From contig OZ252262.1 in NCBI GenBank assembly GCA_965249965.1, positions 496,001 through 560,000 on the forward strand: a stretch of 64,000 nucleotides of DNA. The letters run 5' to 3'. Numbering within the stretch: the stretch's first letter is position 1; the number at the start of each line of letters is the position of its first letter. Under the pieces are notes generated by a model. It had not been told where the DNA came from. It saw nothing but the letters and a program-made list of their open reading frames with translations, and made no database searches. A program made the translations under genes and the position numbers. Of this stretch, positions 41,901 through 51,831 are shown piece by piece. The DNA comes from HXMU1420-13 sp965249965 (lineage in GTDB: Bacteria; Bacteroidota; Rhodothermia; Balneolales; Balneolaceae).

Positions 41901-43201
41901 TCCGATTTTCAGTTTTTAGCTTGTTGATTGTTTTTGCCATAAGCAATGTGGCACAGGCTCAGACCTATGAAGAAAAACGGCAGGAATTACTGAACCAACA
42001 GACAAACACCCGTGCAGAGATTAACGTGTTAGATGCGCGGATAAAAACCTATCAGGATCGCATCCGCCAAACAGAAAATCGGTATGAAGAAATGTATCGA
42101 CAATTTGAGAACGTAAATCGTTTAATTGCTCTTCAGGATAATAAGATTTCAACCTTAGAGCGCGAACAACGACAGATTCAGCAAGAAATTGAATTAACGA
42201 TAGGAGAAATCAGCCTGCGCGAAAAGGATTTGGAGCAACTGAAACAGAATTTGCGCGAAATCCTGCTTTATACCTATAAAAATGGCCGCACGTCTAATCT
42301 TGAATTGATTGTAACCTCCAGCTCAATTAATCAAATGATCGTTCGATCATATTATTTGCAAAAGCTCGAAGAGCAAAAAGAAAAACAGGCAGAACAAATT
42401 CGAATCCGCCAGGATGAGCTCTCTTTAGTAAAAGTAAACCTGGAAGAAAGTATGATCAGAAACGATGTTATTCTGGGAGAAATCAAAGAAGAAAAGAGCG
42501 AACTAAGTAGCCAACAGGCAATCCAAAGAAATAATGTAGAGCGTATTAAAGCAGAAAGCACTGATCTGTTAACCGAGCTTCGAATCATCAGGCAACAGCG
42601 TGAAAATCTGGAAACAAGTTTTTCCTCTCTAATATCCGCAGAAGATGAACTTCGCCGAGCTGAAAACGAGCGCCTTGAACGTTTAGCTGCCGCTCGAAAT
42701 ATTGCTGATGCAGCCCGAAGAGCAGAAGAAATTGCAAAATATTCTACACCAACCTTAACATCGTTCGTTTCTGATGAAACACTTGCCGCTTATGAAACTA
42801 CGTTTGCGGCATCAAAAGGCAATTTACCTTGGCCGGTGAATAGCACAACCATCTCCAAAAAATTTGGGATTACCCGAAATCCCCTTTATGGCACAAGAAC
42901 AGAGCATCCCGGAATTAATATCGTGGCGGATGCCAACTCTGAGGTTAGAGCCGTGTCAGACGGTTATGTATTTGCAATTCAACCTACACCTGGCTATGGA
43001 AATGCCGTATTTGTAAAACATGGATCGTATTTCACGGTTTATGGAAATTTGAGTCAAATTAATGTTCAGAATTCCAGCATTCTTAAAGCCGGGCAAATTG
43101 TGGGACTATCCGGAACGCAAGACTCGGAGTTGGGAGAAACCGTGTTTTTTATGGTTCGTAAAAATAACACCGATTTAAATCCTGAAGAATGGTTAGAATA
43201 G
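41897..43201 (+). CDS. EnvC-like murein hydrolase activator (degenerate LytM domain)
   Basis: 434 residues. Signal peptide (1-21, SNVAQAQ), then a very long coiled coil (about 25-280, heptads rich in Glu/Gln/Arg) and a C-terminal M23/LytM domain (about 310-434). The LytM metal ligands are not kept: TEHPGINIV has His337 but Asn341 in place of Asp, the Y-x-H-L motif is YGNL, and the LHF motif is VFF. This matches EnvC/NlpD-type regulatory factors, which activate amidases rather than cut peptidoglycan. The amidase partner is not in the window. Confidence 0.88.
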   Translation: MIRFSVFSLLIVFAISNVAQAQTYEEKRQELLNQQTNTRAEINVLDARIKTYQDRIRQTENRYEEMYRQFENVNRLIALQDNKISTLEREQRQIQQEIELTIGEISLREKDLEQLKQNLREILLYTYKNGRTSNLELIVTSSSINQMIVRSYYLQKLEEQKEKQAEQIRIRQDELSLVKVNLEESMIRNDVILGEIKEEKSELSSQQAIQRNNVERIKAESTDLLTELRIIRQQRENLETSFSSLISAEDELRRAENERLERLAAARNIADAARRAEEIAKYSTPTLTSFVSDETLAAYETTFAASKGNLPWPVNSTTISKKFGITRNPLYGTRTEHPGINIVADANSEVRAVSDGYVFAIQPTPGYGNAVFVKHGSYFTVYGNLSQINVQNSSILKAGQIVGLSGTQDSELGETVFFMVRKNNTDLNPEEWLE

Positions 43202-43288
43202 TGGGAATTTAGTAACGCTTGCCACGGTTTTATTTTGCAGGTTAGCGTTTGTATTTTCGACCTTCATTTAAAATTAACTACGGTCTCA

Positions 43289-43759
43289 TTGGATAATCTT
43301 CCTCGTCTATCATTTTACCTTTCCGGAATCTTCATTGTATCAGGTGCATTCACGCTTTTTACCTCCGACTTTCTCCCAAAAATTGCTGAGCAAAGTTTAG
43401 CTGGCACTTTATTTCTACTCGGTTTTGGGCTGGTGTATATGAATATCACTTTCGTGGTAAGCCGGCGATTTATGCGCAGATTGGATGGTGGAAGCAAAAT
43501 CCCGTACGTTTTTGCTTTACTTGTAGCATCAGCCCCAATAATTTGGTCCTTTATTTTCGATGGCGGTTTGTATGGCAACATAAAGCTGATGTATTTGCTA
43601 ACTGTTGTTTTCGCTTGTGCTTTAGGTGGATATTTCGGAGAACGTACCGGAATTAAAGCTCAGGTAGCATTTAAAGAACAATTGTACGAGTATCTGAAAC
43701 AATCAGGTCAGCTTCCCGATGAATTAAAACGACCTCACGACAACCTGAATAAAAACTAG
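43289..43759 (+). CDS. Integral membrane protein, unknown function
   Basis: About 156 residues from TTG 43289; an in-frame TTG at 43235 would add 18 residues that look non-coding (the same stretch carries promoter-like sequence). Three to four transmembrane helices are visible (LSFYLSGIFIVSGAFTLFTS, LAGTLFLLGFGLVYMNITFV, VFALLVASAPIIWSFIFDGG, MYLLTVVFACALGGYFGERT), with a basic, charged C-terminus (KEQLYEYLKQSGQLPDELKR). No ATG start exists before the membrane region. It lies between the EnvC-like and M28 genes, 2 bases before the latter. Family not recognised. Confidence 0.7.
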   Translation: MDNLPRLSFYLSGIFIVSGAFTLFTSDFLPKIAEQSLAGTLFLLGFGLVYMNITFVVSRRFMRRLDGGSKIPYVFALLVASAPIIWSFIFDGGLYGNIKLMYLLTVVFACALGGYFGERTGIKAQVAFKEQLYEYLKQSGQLPDELKRPHDNLNKN

Positions 43760-43761
43760 CC

Positions 43762-45135
43762 ATGAAAAAAATTACTGCTCTTCTATTCCTCTCCATCATT
43801 TTTCTATCTGCTGATTCCTTACAAGCTCAAATTACTACCGATGAGCTTCATAAAATTGGTACCGCCGCTAGTGCAGATCGATTAGAATTCGACATCACAA
43901 AACTCGCAAATTTTGGAACTCGGCATACCCTCTCTGATACTGTTTCTGACACCAGAGGCATAGGAGCTGCCAGAAGATGGATTTTCAATGAGTTCGAGAA
44001 GATTTCTGAAGAATGTGGAGGCTGTCTTGAAGTTTTTTATGTGAGTGAATATATCGAAGGAGATCCTGAAACCAGAATTCCTAACACCACAAATGTGGTA
44101 AATGTAGTTGCAATTCAACGAGGCTATGCTGACCCAAATCGCTATGTGATGATGAGTGGTGATATAGACTCTCGTGTTTCAGATCCCATAGATGGTGTAT
44201 CCGATTCTCCGGGAGCCAATGATAATGCTTCTGGTATGGCAGGAGCTATTGAAGCAGCGCGTATTCTCACAAACTATGAATTCCCAAGTTCCATCATTTA
44301 TGCAGGTTTAAGTGGAGAAGAGCAAGGTTTGTATGGTGGAAGAATAGTAGCCGATTATGCACTGGAACAAGGGTGGAGAATAAAGGCTGTTCTGAATAAT
44401 GACATGATTGGAAATATCAGAGGAATTAACGGGGTGATTAATAACACAACAGCACGCGTTTTTTCTGAAGGCACCAAAGATGTTGAAACTGAGCGTGAGA
44501 AAAGAATCCGCCGTTTTACGGGTGGAGAAGTTGATTCGCCTTCCAGAAATATTGCACGATATGTTGATAAAATGGCTGATATATATATCCCGAATCTCGA
44601 TGTGATGATGATTTATCGCCTTGATCGATTTGGTAGAGGTGGACATCACCGACCATTTAATGCAGTTGGAATTCCAGGCGTTCGAATTATGGAAACCAAC
44701 GAGAATTACGTGATGCAACATCAAGACATCAGAGTTGAGGACGGCATCAAATACGGAGATACCATAGATGGGGTAGATTTTGATTATGCGGCAAAACTTA
44801 CCAATCTGAATGCAGTTGTGATGGCTGGAATGGCATGGGCACCAAATCCACCGGTAAATGTTCAAATTTCAGGTGCAGTTCAACCAAGTACAACCCTGAA
44901 ATGGAGTCCGCTAAACGCAGAAGAAAATCCTCAATTAGCAGGATATAAAATCTACTGGAGATACACCGATCACAACCAATGGCAATGGAATGTTTTTGTT
45001 CAGGCACATGTAACCGAACACACGTTAGAAAATGTAGTGATTGATAATTATTACTTCGGAGTGGCTTCTGTATCTAAAGAAGGGTTTGAAAGTCCGGTAG
45101 TTTTCCCCGGGCCAATTGGAAGTTTTGGAGAATAA
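43762..45135 (+). CDS. M28 family metallopeptidase with fibronectin-like C-terminus
   Basis: 457 residues, exported (signal peptide about 1-22, cleaved near LQAQITT). The peptidase core keeps bridging Asp in GANDNASGMAG, Glu-Glu in LSGEEQGLYGG, Asp in LNNDMIG and the C-terminal His in GGHHRPF. The first zinc ligand, normally His in HxDS, is Asp134 (SGDIDSR). The final about 95 residues are an Ig/fibronectin-type III domain (PPVNVQISGAVQPSTTLKWS, LAGYKIYWRYTD). Aminopeptidase activity is expected from the family but the changed ligand raises doubt. Convergent with the Ppx gene. Confidence 0.88.
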   Translation: MKKITALLFLSIIFLSADSLQAQITTDELHKIGTAASADRLEFDITKLANFGTRHTLSDTVSDTRGIGAARRWIFNEFEKISEECGGCLEVFYVSEYIEGDPETRIPNTTNVVNVVAIQRGYADPNRYVMMSGDIDSRVSDPIDGVSDSPGANDNASGMAGAIEAARILTNYEFPSSIIYAGLSGEEQGLYGGRIVADYALEQGWRIKAVLNNDMIGNIRGINGVINNTTARVFSEGTKDVETEREKRIRRFTGGEVDSPSRNIARYVDKMADIYIPNLDVMMIYRLDRFGRGGHHRPFNAVGIPGVRIMETNENYVMQHQDIRVEDGIKYGDTIDGVDFDYAAKLTNLNAVVMAGMAWAPNPPVNVQISGAVQPSTTLKWSPLNAEENPQLAGYKIYWRYTDHNQWQWNVFVQAHVTEHTLENVVIDNYYFGVASVSKEGFESPVVFPGPIGSFGE

Positions 45136-46686
45136 TTACTTTTCAACGATCTCGATTTTTCTGTTAGCGACCGTTTCTAACAGCTGAGCTTTACGAGTTG
45201 CGCCCCAGATTTCAAGCTGGGGTTCATCGATGGTAGAAATTGTAAGAATAATCTTCGATGAAGTTATTGCTACTAAAAGTTCCTGTACGTTTTGATAATG
45301 ACTTCGATCAAGACCATCAACGACCCTTAGAATACCGGAAAGCTTTTTAATCCTGTCTTTCATGTTTTCATCGAGCGACCAAAATTCAAGATGCCTTTTC
45401 TTTGGCGTTGATCTTCGGTGATATCTGGCTACTTGGGCCATCACTTCAATTTCATCCTGATTGAAACCTCGTAATTCAGCGTTTTTTATTAAATAAAGAG
45501 CGTGTTTATGATGTGCCGTATGTGAAATGTGATACCCTATATCGTGCATTAAACTGGCATATTCAAGCAGCTCACGATCAGATGGAACTAATTCTAATAA
45601 CTCGGCCAATCTGTCGAATAGAGTCAAAGCTAGTGAAGTAACATGCCGGGAATGAGTTTCATGCCAATTACATTTTCGAAGTAATTCGAACACACTTCGC
45701 CGTCGCGGATCCCGAATTTCTTCTTCGATCACTTTATGTTTCAAGTCTGCTTTAATGTGGCGAATTATTATCCCTTCTCTTAATGCCTGAGTGGAGATCT
45801 TCACTTCATCGATTTCATAATGTTCCATCAACCAGCGTACCAGCACTACTCCGGTATTAATAAAATTCAATCGCTTAATATCCATGCCCGGTACTTTGGC
45901 TCGTTCTTTTTGTGAAAGACCAATAAATGAGGCATAAAAGTCCAGAAAATCGGCTTTTGAATACGTAAGCTCATTTAACGAAACATCAACAGAAATTCCT
46001 TTTCGTGTTGCGATCATTACCCCAATTGCCTGCATTGTACCTGAAGAGCCAATAATGGTTTTAGTTGGCATTTCTGCAAGAACTGCATCCAGTTCTTTCA
46101 ATTCTTGAGCATAAAATTCTTCCAGTGCCTGAATATCACTTTCTCTTATTGGGTCTTGAGGTTTAAACTGATCATTCATTCTGGAAACACCCAATTTCCG
46201 GCTCATCAGATGATGAAATTGCTGATTATTCATCAAAATGAATTCAACGCTCCCTCCTCCAATATCAACCCCCAGCACGGGTGCCTCTCCTAAATTTAAC
46301 CCATGCTGAACCGCATATCCGATTAACTCGGCTTCAACAATTCCCGGAATAGCATTTATTTTTATACCTGTTTCGTCGATACTGGCTTGAATAAAATCAC
46401 CACCATTTTGAGCCTCACGAATGGCGCTGGTTGCATAAGCTAGAATCTGATCCACTTCGTACGAATCACATAAAATTTTAATTTTTTTAAGGGCAGATAA
46501 TCCTCGCTCAAAGGCACCTTTTGAAAGTTTTTTTCCGATTCCTCCACGCGCTAACTCAACCATCTCCTTTAAATCATCTATTCTTCTGAAACTGGCGTCA
46601 GAATAAATATCAACAATAACCACATGAAAGGAATTTGTGCCTAAGTCGATGGCAGCAATACGCTTTGTAAAATGTGGTATGGCCAT
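45136..46686 (-). CDS. Ppx/GppA family exopolyphosphatase
   Basis: 516 residues. The actin-like ATPase fold begins at AAIDLGTNSFHVVIVDIYSD and continues with GVDIGGGSVEFILMNNQ and IGSSGTMQAIGVM. The C-terminal about 180 residues form an HD-type domain (LEYASLMHDIGYHISHTAHH with His-Asp). It hydrolyses polyphosphate and/or pppGpp; the family cannot tell which. Cytosolic and monocistronic; the promoter region (46687-46821) is shared with the divergent S8 peptidase. Confidence 0.92.
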   Translation of the reverse strand: MAIPHFTKRIAAIDLGTNSFHVVIVDIYSDASFRRIDDLKEMVELARGGIGKKLSKGAFERGLSALKKIKILCDSYEVDQILAYATSAIREAQNGGDFIQASIDETGIKINAIPGIVEAELIGYAVQHGLNLGEAPVLGVDIGGGSVEFILMNNQQFHHLMSRKLGVSRMNDQFKPQDPIRESDIQALEEFYAQELKELDAVLAEMPTKTIIGSSGTMQAIGVMIATRKGISVDVSLNELTYSKADFLDFYASFIGLSQKERAKVPGMDIKRLNFINTGVVLVRWLMEHYEIDEVKISTQALREGIIIRHIKADLKHKVIEEEIRDPRRRSVFELLRKCNWHETHSRHVTSLALTLFDRLAELLELVPSDRELLEYASLMHDIGYHISHTAHHKHALYLIKNAELRGFNQDEIEVMAQVARYHRRSTPKKRHLEFWSLDENMKDRIKKLSGILRVVDGLDRSHYQNVQELLVAITSSKIILTISTIDEPQLEIWGATRKAQLLETVANRKIEIVEK

Positions 46687-46821
46687 GTGATCAAAAAAAG
46701 TTCACTATAGTGTAATCAATGTGCAATAATGTACTCATTCAGGGGGTCTAAAAATCTTTTTTTATGAAATGCGATAAGTCGGTACTTTATCGTTTACTTC
46801 ATCAAGCATACCTATCTATCT

Positions 46822-49731
46822 ATGAAAAAAATACTATCTATTGCCATTCTTATTGCAGTAAGTAATGCGTTAGCATTTGCACAATCAGCTCCTCTTTACT
46901 TTGATAATACCATCATCGTTAAATACGAAAATGAGAATCAAATTCAGAAATCGAATCCGAGTGGATTGCCCGCAGTTCAACAGCAAGTAGAGGATTATCT
47001 GTCTTCATTTGGCATGACCGAAGTTCGTCCATTTTGGAATAATGCAATGGATAGTCAGTTACAAAGGACTCTTCAGGAAAAAAGAAAAACTGTACCAAAT
47101 CGCGATCTGGCTGCTAATCTTAGAAGAATCGTTGAATATCGGTATACCGCTGAAATTGATGCTATGATGTTAGCTCGCAAACTTTCTAATATGCCTGGAG
47201 TTGAATATGCGGAGCCTCGATTCTTAAGAATGACTCATTTGGAACCAAACGATCCGTTACCAAACAGCTACGAAACCGTACATAAATTTTTTGAGGCATG
47301 GGATGTAACTACCGGCTCGTCTGAAGTTATCATCGGGATTGTAGATTCTGGGGTAAACTATTTAAATCAGGATTTGAAAAACAAAGGCTGGGTAAATGAA
47401 GATGAAATTCCTGACAACGGAATTGACGATGACGAAAATGGCTTTATCGACGATTATATCGGCTGGGATTTCTGGGAAGCTGGTATAACTAACGCAACTT
47501 ATCAGTTCGATAACGATCCTTTTGCAGCACATAGCGATCATGGAACGCATGTTGCAGGAATTGCAACTGCCGAGGCAGACAATGGCGTTGGTATAACCGG
47601 AACCGGATACAATAGCCGCTATATGGCAATTAAAGCTGGTGGTATCGAAGACGTTGCCAGCACTGAAGTTGATGAATCCAGATTGGTAGGATTTGGATAC
47701 GATGGCATCATTTATGGAGTTATTAATGGCGCTGATATCATTAATAATAGCTGGGGTGGCGAAGGAGTTTCTAATGCAGAAGCAGAGGTGATAGATTTTG
47801 CAGTAAGTGCCGGAGTAGTAATCATCGCTGCACAGGGAAATGATAATTCAACGGCTTTACAAAGTCCGGCTTCGTATGATGGTGTTCTTGGTGTTGGAAG
47901 TATTAACAATGACGAAACTCGCTCAAACTTTTCAAATTATGGATATACGGTAGATGTATTTGCAACCGGTTCAGCTATCCGAAGTAGCGCCGGTTTCGAC
48001 AGCACGACTTTTGGTAGCAAAACTGGTACCTCAATGTCATCTCCGGTAGTTGCAGGACTTGCCGGTTTGTTGAAAGCTCAATTTCCGGATTGGTCGGCCA
48101 GAAGAATCATTCATCAAATTAGAAGTACTTCGGTTCCGTTCAACAGCTCTGAAGACCCAATTCTTTTAGGAAATGGTATGGTGGATGCACTCGCCGCCTT
48201 AACTACTCCCATGCCGGGTTTATCCATCCGAAGTTTTGATATTTCTGATTCTGAGGGAACTTCTTTGAGTGTTGGGGAAGATGGAATCATTGAATTAAAC
48301 ATCAAGAATTATGGAGAAACAACACAAAGTTTAGTGGTCAGCTTAGAAACAGTTCAAGAGAACATCACTGTAACCAGCGACCCTATTGCTGTTGGTGCAA
48401 TTGCAACAGATGACAGTGCCCTCGTTGAATTAGAGTTTAGTGTTCCCGGCGATTACGATTTAAGTGACCCTCCAACATTTATTATACGATATGCAGATGA
48501 AAACGTGAGCTACACAGATTTCGAAATCGTACAATTCGATAATCTGAATTTCGGGGTTATGGAAGGTAATAATATCACCATGTCGTTCGGTGCAAATGGC
48601 ACCATCGGATTTTCTGATCCATTTGAAGCAACCGGCGGTATCGGTTTTATTCCGGATGGATTCACAAATATTCTGTATGAAGGGGGCATTATGATGATTG
48701 AGGGTGGTAATATATTCCAAAACGAACCACCACTTTTAGCAAACAATGTTCGGAACATGTTTAATTACGATACAGATTTCGATTCCGATATTCCTTTTAC
48801 TGTAGAAACTCCTGGTGATTCTGCAGCTTCAGAAGGAAGTGGCTCATTTATACCAAATGGGTTAGCAGATTTGGATGGTGTACGTGTTCACTTAAACGCC
48901 TTCGCCTTCGATGATAGTGAGGTCGAAAATGTGGTGTATGCTCAATATCAAATCACCAACATCGCCAACGAATCCATGGATGATTTCTATTTTGGGCTTT
49001 TCACGGATTGGGATGTAAACAATTTCGCCAACAATTTGGTGATCTTCGATCCAACCAACGAGTTTATGTACATTTATGATGGAACCAATGGCAACACCTA
49101 CCCTTATGTTACTATTGTGCCAATGCAAACCGCCTCTTCAAATTTGGCCATAAATAACGGATATGATGGGAATCAATCGGCATATCGATTTAATATTTAC
49201 GACGGTTACAGTGATGAAGAGAAGATAAACTCGCTTACTGCAGAAGATAATGTAACCGGTTCAAGTTTTGCGGATGTTTCCACGGTGGTGGCATCAGGAC
49301 CATACAATTTTAGTCCGGGAGTAACGATCGATGTTGGCTTTATGTATTTATATGGAGCTGATTATCCGGATTTGAGGGATAAGGTACTTGCTGCGAGAGC
49401 TCGCGAAGTTTTTAATGTTGATGAACCCGGAGTGTACACGTCTGCAGAATTGGATAATGAAATCCCAAGATTCACGCGATTATCACAAAATTATCCGAAC
49501 CCATTTAATCCTTCAACAGAGATAAATTTTGAACTTGCTGAAAGTGGATTAACTGAGCTTACCATTTATAATGTCTTGGGACAACCTGTTCAAACTTTAG
49601 TAAATGAGGTTCGCACCGCAGGCAGTTATTCGGCCAGGTTTGATGCTTCCCGTTTAAGTACCGGTATCTATTTTGCAGTTCTTAAATCTGGAGATATCAC
49701 CCAAACCATTAAAATGACGCTGATTAAATAA
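46822..49731 (+). CDS. Subtilisin-like S8 peptidase with type IX secretion C-terminal domain
   Basis: 969 residues. Signal peptide (1-20), an I9-like propeptide region, then the catalytic domain with Asp175 (IIGIVDSGVNYL), His240 (SDHGTHVAGI) and Ser404 (GTSMSSPVVAGLAG); the triad is complete. A long middle of Ig/beta-sandwich domains follows, and the C-terminus (RLSQNYPNPFNPSTEINFEL, LTIYNVLGQPVQTLVNEV, GIYFAVLKSGDITQTIKMTL) is the T9SS type A sorting domain, so it is secreted or anchored at the cell surface by the type IX system. Asp-rich loops suggest calcium binding. The GTG start of the next gene lies 3 bases after its stop. Confidence 0.95.
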   Translation: MKKILSIAILIAVSNALAFAQSAPLYFDNTIIVKYENENQIQKSNPSGLPAVQQQVEDYLSSFGMTEVRPFWNNAMDSQLQRTLQEKRKTVPNRDLAANLRRIVEYRYTAEIDAMMLARKLSNMPGVEYAEPRFLRMTHLEPNDPLPNSYETVHKFFEAWDVTTGSSEVIIGIVDSGVNYLNQDLKNKGWVNEDEIPDNGIDDDENGFIDDYIGWDFWEAGITNATYQFDNDPFAAHSDHGTHVAGIATAEADNGVGITGTGYNSRYMAIKAGGIEDVASTEVDESRLVGFGYDGIIYGVINGADIINNSWGGEGVSNAEAEVIDFAVSAGVVIIAAQGNDNSTALQSPASYDGVLGVGSINNDETRSNFSNYGYTVDVFATGSAIRSSAGFDSTTFGSKTGTSMSSPVVAGLAGLLKAQFPDWSARRIIHQIRSTSVPFNSSEDPILLGNGMVDALAALTTPMPGLSIRSFDISDSEGTSLSVGEDGIIELNIKNYGETTQSLVVSLETVQENITVTSDPIAVGAIATDDSALVELEFSVPGDYDLSDPPTFIIRYADENVSYTDFEIVQFDNLNFGVMEGNNITMSFGANGTIGFSDPFEATGGIGFIPDGFTNILYEGGIMMIEGGNIFQNEPPLLANNVRNMFNYDTDFDSDIPFTVETPGDSAASEGSGSFIPNGLADLDGVRVHLNAFAFDDSEVENVVYAQYQITNIANESMDDFYFGLFTDWDVNNFANNLVIFDPTNEFMYIYDGTNGNTYPYVTIVPMQTASSNLAINNGYDGNQSAYRFNIYDGYSDEEKINSLTAEDNVTGSSFADVSTVVASGPYNFSPGVTIDVGFMYLYGADYPDLRDKVLAARAREVFNVDEPGVYTSAELDNEIPRFTRLSQNYPNPFNPSTEINFELAESGLTELTIYNVLGQPVQTLVNEVRTAGSYSARFDASRLSTGIYFAVLKSGDITQTIKMTLIK

Positions 49732-49733
49732 GA

Positions 49734-50693
49734 GTGCCTAAAGGTAATCCAACTATTGATCCGCCCATCATTCAACCTTTTAAAAGTCCGTGGTGGGCCT
49801 TCAATGGTCATGTTCATACGGTAATTTCTTCTCAGTTTGCTCAGATTTATCCTTTACACTGCGAGCGATTAGAAATCTCCACACCTGACGATGATTTTCT
49901 TGAACTAGATATTGCAAGAGTTAAGCAACCAAAAGCAGTTATAGCTCTTTTCCATGGCCTCGAAGGAAACTCAGAACGCTTCTATATTCGCAATTTGATG
50001 TACGAGCTTACCAACGCAGGTTATTCGTGTGTAGCGATGAATTTCAGAGGGTGTGGTAGTCGGCTTAATCTTCAAAAAAGGTTTTACCACTCCGGAGAAA
50101 CCACTGATTACAATACCTTAGTGAACTGGATATTGGAGCATTTTTCTGGGATTCCGGTTTGTACAGTTGGCTTTTCTTTGGGCGGAAATGCTATGATAAA
50201 ATATCTGGGTGAACAAGGTGAAAATTCACCGATAAACAAAGCGGTTGCTGTATCCCCCCCTTACGATCTAAAACTTGGTTCTTATAATCTTCAAAAGGGA
50301 TTTAATCGGATTTATGAATTCCGCTTTTTGCAAACTCTGAAGACCAAACTTGAACTCAAGTGCCAACAATATCCGGATATTCCAACATTTACGGGTTCAA
50401 CAATCTTCGATTTTGATGATCAAATTACTGCGCCGATTCATGGCTTTAAAGACGCGATAGATTATTACGATACGTGTTCATCGAAAAATTTCTTTGAACA
50501 CGTTAGAACACCATTATTCATCATTCATAGCATACAGGATACGCTAACCCCACTTAAATTTGCGCCCTTTCAAACTATTGCATCCAACCCACATATCGAT
50601 ACATTGTTTACAGAAAATGGTGGGCATGTAGGATTTATCTCATCGCCACGAAATTGGTTGAATAAAACTATTGTTAGTTGGTTAAACGCATAA
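49734..50693 (+). CDS. YheT-family alpha/beta hydrolase
   Basis: 319 residues. Pattern of the YheT/EMB8 group: PFKSPWWAFNGHVHTVISSQ at the N-terminus, IALFHGLEGNSERFYIRNLM (oxyanion), nucleophile Ser in VGFSLGGNAMIKYLGEQG, acid in HSIQDTLTP and His in NGGHVGFISSPRNW. Esterase or thioesterase activity is expected, substrate unknown. Start is GTG at 49734, 3 bases after the S8 peptidase stop. No signal peptide, cytosolic. Confidence 0.9.
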   Translation: MPKGNPTIDPPIIQPFKSPWWAFNGHVHTVISSQFAQIYPLHCERLEISTPDDDFLELDIARVKQPKAVIALFHGLEGNSERFYIRNLMYELTNAGYSCVAMNFRGCGSRLNLQKRFYHSGETTDYNTLVNWILEHFSGIPVCTVGFSLGGNAMIKYLGEQGENSPINKAVAVSPPYDLKLGSYNLQKGFNRIYEFRFLQTLKTKLELKCQQYPDIPTFTGSTIFDFDDQITAPIHGFKDAIDYYDTCSSKNFFEHVRTPLFIIHSIQDTLTPLKFAPFQTIASNPHIDTLFTENGGHVGFISSPRNWLNKTIVSWLNA

Positions 50694-50729
50694 CCGATTA
50701 ATATCTTCATACAAAAACAGTATAGATTT

Positions 50730-51686
50730 ATGGTACTTATTATTGGAGCCGGACCTATTGGGCTGGCAACCGGAATTGAACTCAAGAGAAAAGGGATCCC
50801 ATTTTTGATTATTGAGAAGGGATGTTTGGTAAACTCGCTCTATCACTACCCAACAAACATGACATTTTTTTCAACGTCGGATCGGCTTGAGATTGGAGAT
50901 ATCCCCTTCATATCACATGGTTCTAAACCGACAAGAAATGAAGCATTAGAATATTATCGGCGAGCAGCAGAGCATTATGAATTACCTATTCGTTTGTATG
51001 AATCGGTTAAGAAAGTTGAAGGTGAGGACGGAAATTTTAAAGTAACCACCGATAAAGGCAATTATAAAGCTACAAAAATAGTGGTTGCAACCGGTTTTTA
51101 TGGCACCGCAAATAAAATGGGAGTACCGGGTGAAGATCTACCAAAAGTAAAGCATTATTACGATGAGCCACATCCCTATGCCTGGCAAAATGTATTAGTA
51201 ATTGGTGCAGGAAACTCTGGCGTTGATGTAGCATTGGAATGCTTTCGTGCAAATGCAAATGTAACCATGGCTGTACGCTATGGAGAGATTAAAAAATCCG
51301 TGAAATACTGGGTAAAACCGGATATCGAAAACAGAATTAAGTCAGGAGAAGTACAAGCTTACTTCAATTCTGAAGTCAAAGAAATTCGAGAAAAAGAAGT
51401 GGTTTTATCCACACCAGAGGGCGACGTCACTATTGAGAATGATTTTGTTTTAGCAATGACGGGCTATCACCCAAATTACAAACTGATGGAAGCTCTGGGA
51501 ATTGAACTCACTGATGATGAAAAGTGTATGCCCGTACATCAGGAAAATTCATTGGAAACAAACCGAAAAGGGATGTATGTAGCTGGCGTTGTTTGTGGAG
51601 GTATGGATACAAGCCGATTATTTATCGAAAATTCGCGCGTGCATGCAAATCAAATTGCCGAACATATTGCCAAGTCCCTAAAATAA
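50730..51686 (+). CDS. ypdA: YpdA-family (putative bacillithiol-disulfide) reductase
   Basis: 318 residues with two dinucleotide sites: FAD VLIIGAGPIGLATGIELKR and NADPH NVLVIGAGNSGVDVALECFR. LVNSLYHYPTNMTFFSTSDR and the YxxKPTR-like SHGSKPTRNEALEYYRRAA are YpdA-specific; no thioredoxin-reductase CxxC is present. YpdA recycles oxidised bacillithiol in BSH-producing bacteria, so the strain probably makes bacillithiol (inference). The SRP RNA is encoded just behind it on the other strand. Confidence 0.88.
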   Translation: MVLIIGAGPIGLATGIELKRKGIPFLIIEKGCLVNSLYHYPTNMTFFSTSDRLEIGDIPFISHGSKPTRNEALEYYRRAAEHYELPIRLYESVKKVEGEDGNFKVTTDKGNYKATKIVVATGFYGTANKMGVPGEDLPKVKHYYDEPHPYAWQNVLVIGAGNSGVDVALECFRANANVTMAVRYGEIKKSVKYWVKPDIENRIKSGEVQAYFNSEVKEIREKEVVLSTPEGDVTIENDFVLAMTGYHPNYKLMEALGIELTDDEKCMPVHQENSLETNRKGMYVAGVVCGGMDTSRLFIENSRVHANQIAEHIAKSLK

Positions 51687-51690
51687 AAAA

Positions 51691-51793
51691 ACGGGCAAGC
51701 GATCTATATCACGTCGCTACAACCAATTTACCGCTGCTGCGTTCCCGCCCTGACGGAGTTCAAAGGGAGCTGACTGTATAGGACTTGCCCTAG
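51691..51793 (-). ncRNA. ffs: Signal recognition particle RNA (small, 4.5S type)
   Basis: On the minus strand, the ends GGGCAAG and CTTGCCC pair, and the apical part CGTCAGGGCGGGAACGCAGC followed by AGC is the SRP domain IV: the CAGG / AGCAGC symmetric loop around a GCG-GGAA-CGC hairpin with GNRA tetraloop. Length is about 100 bases, with a T-run (51685-51691 read backwards) as terminator. It binds Ffh for co-translational targeting. It ends next to the ypdA stop, in convergent orientation. Confidence 0.88.
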
Positions 51794-51831
51794 AACAGTG
51801 AAGATAAGGGTAATCGGGTTCAAGTGGCAAG

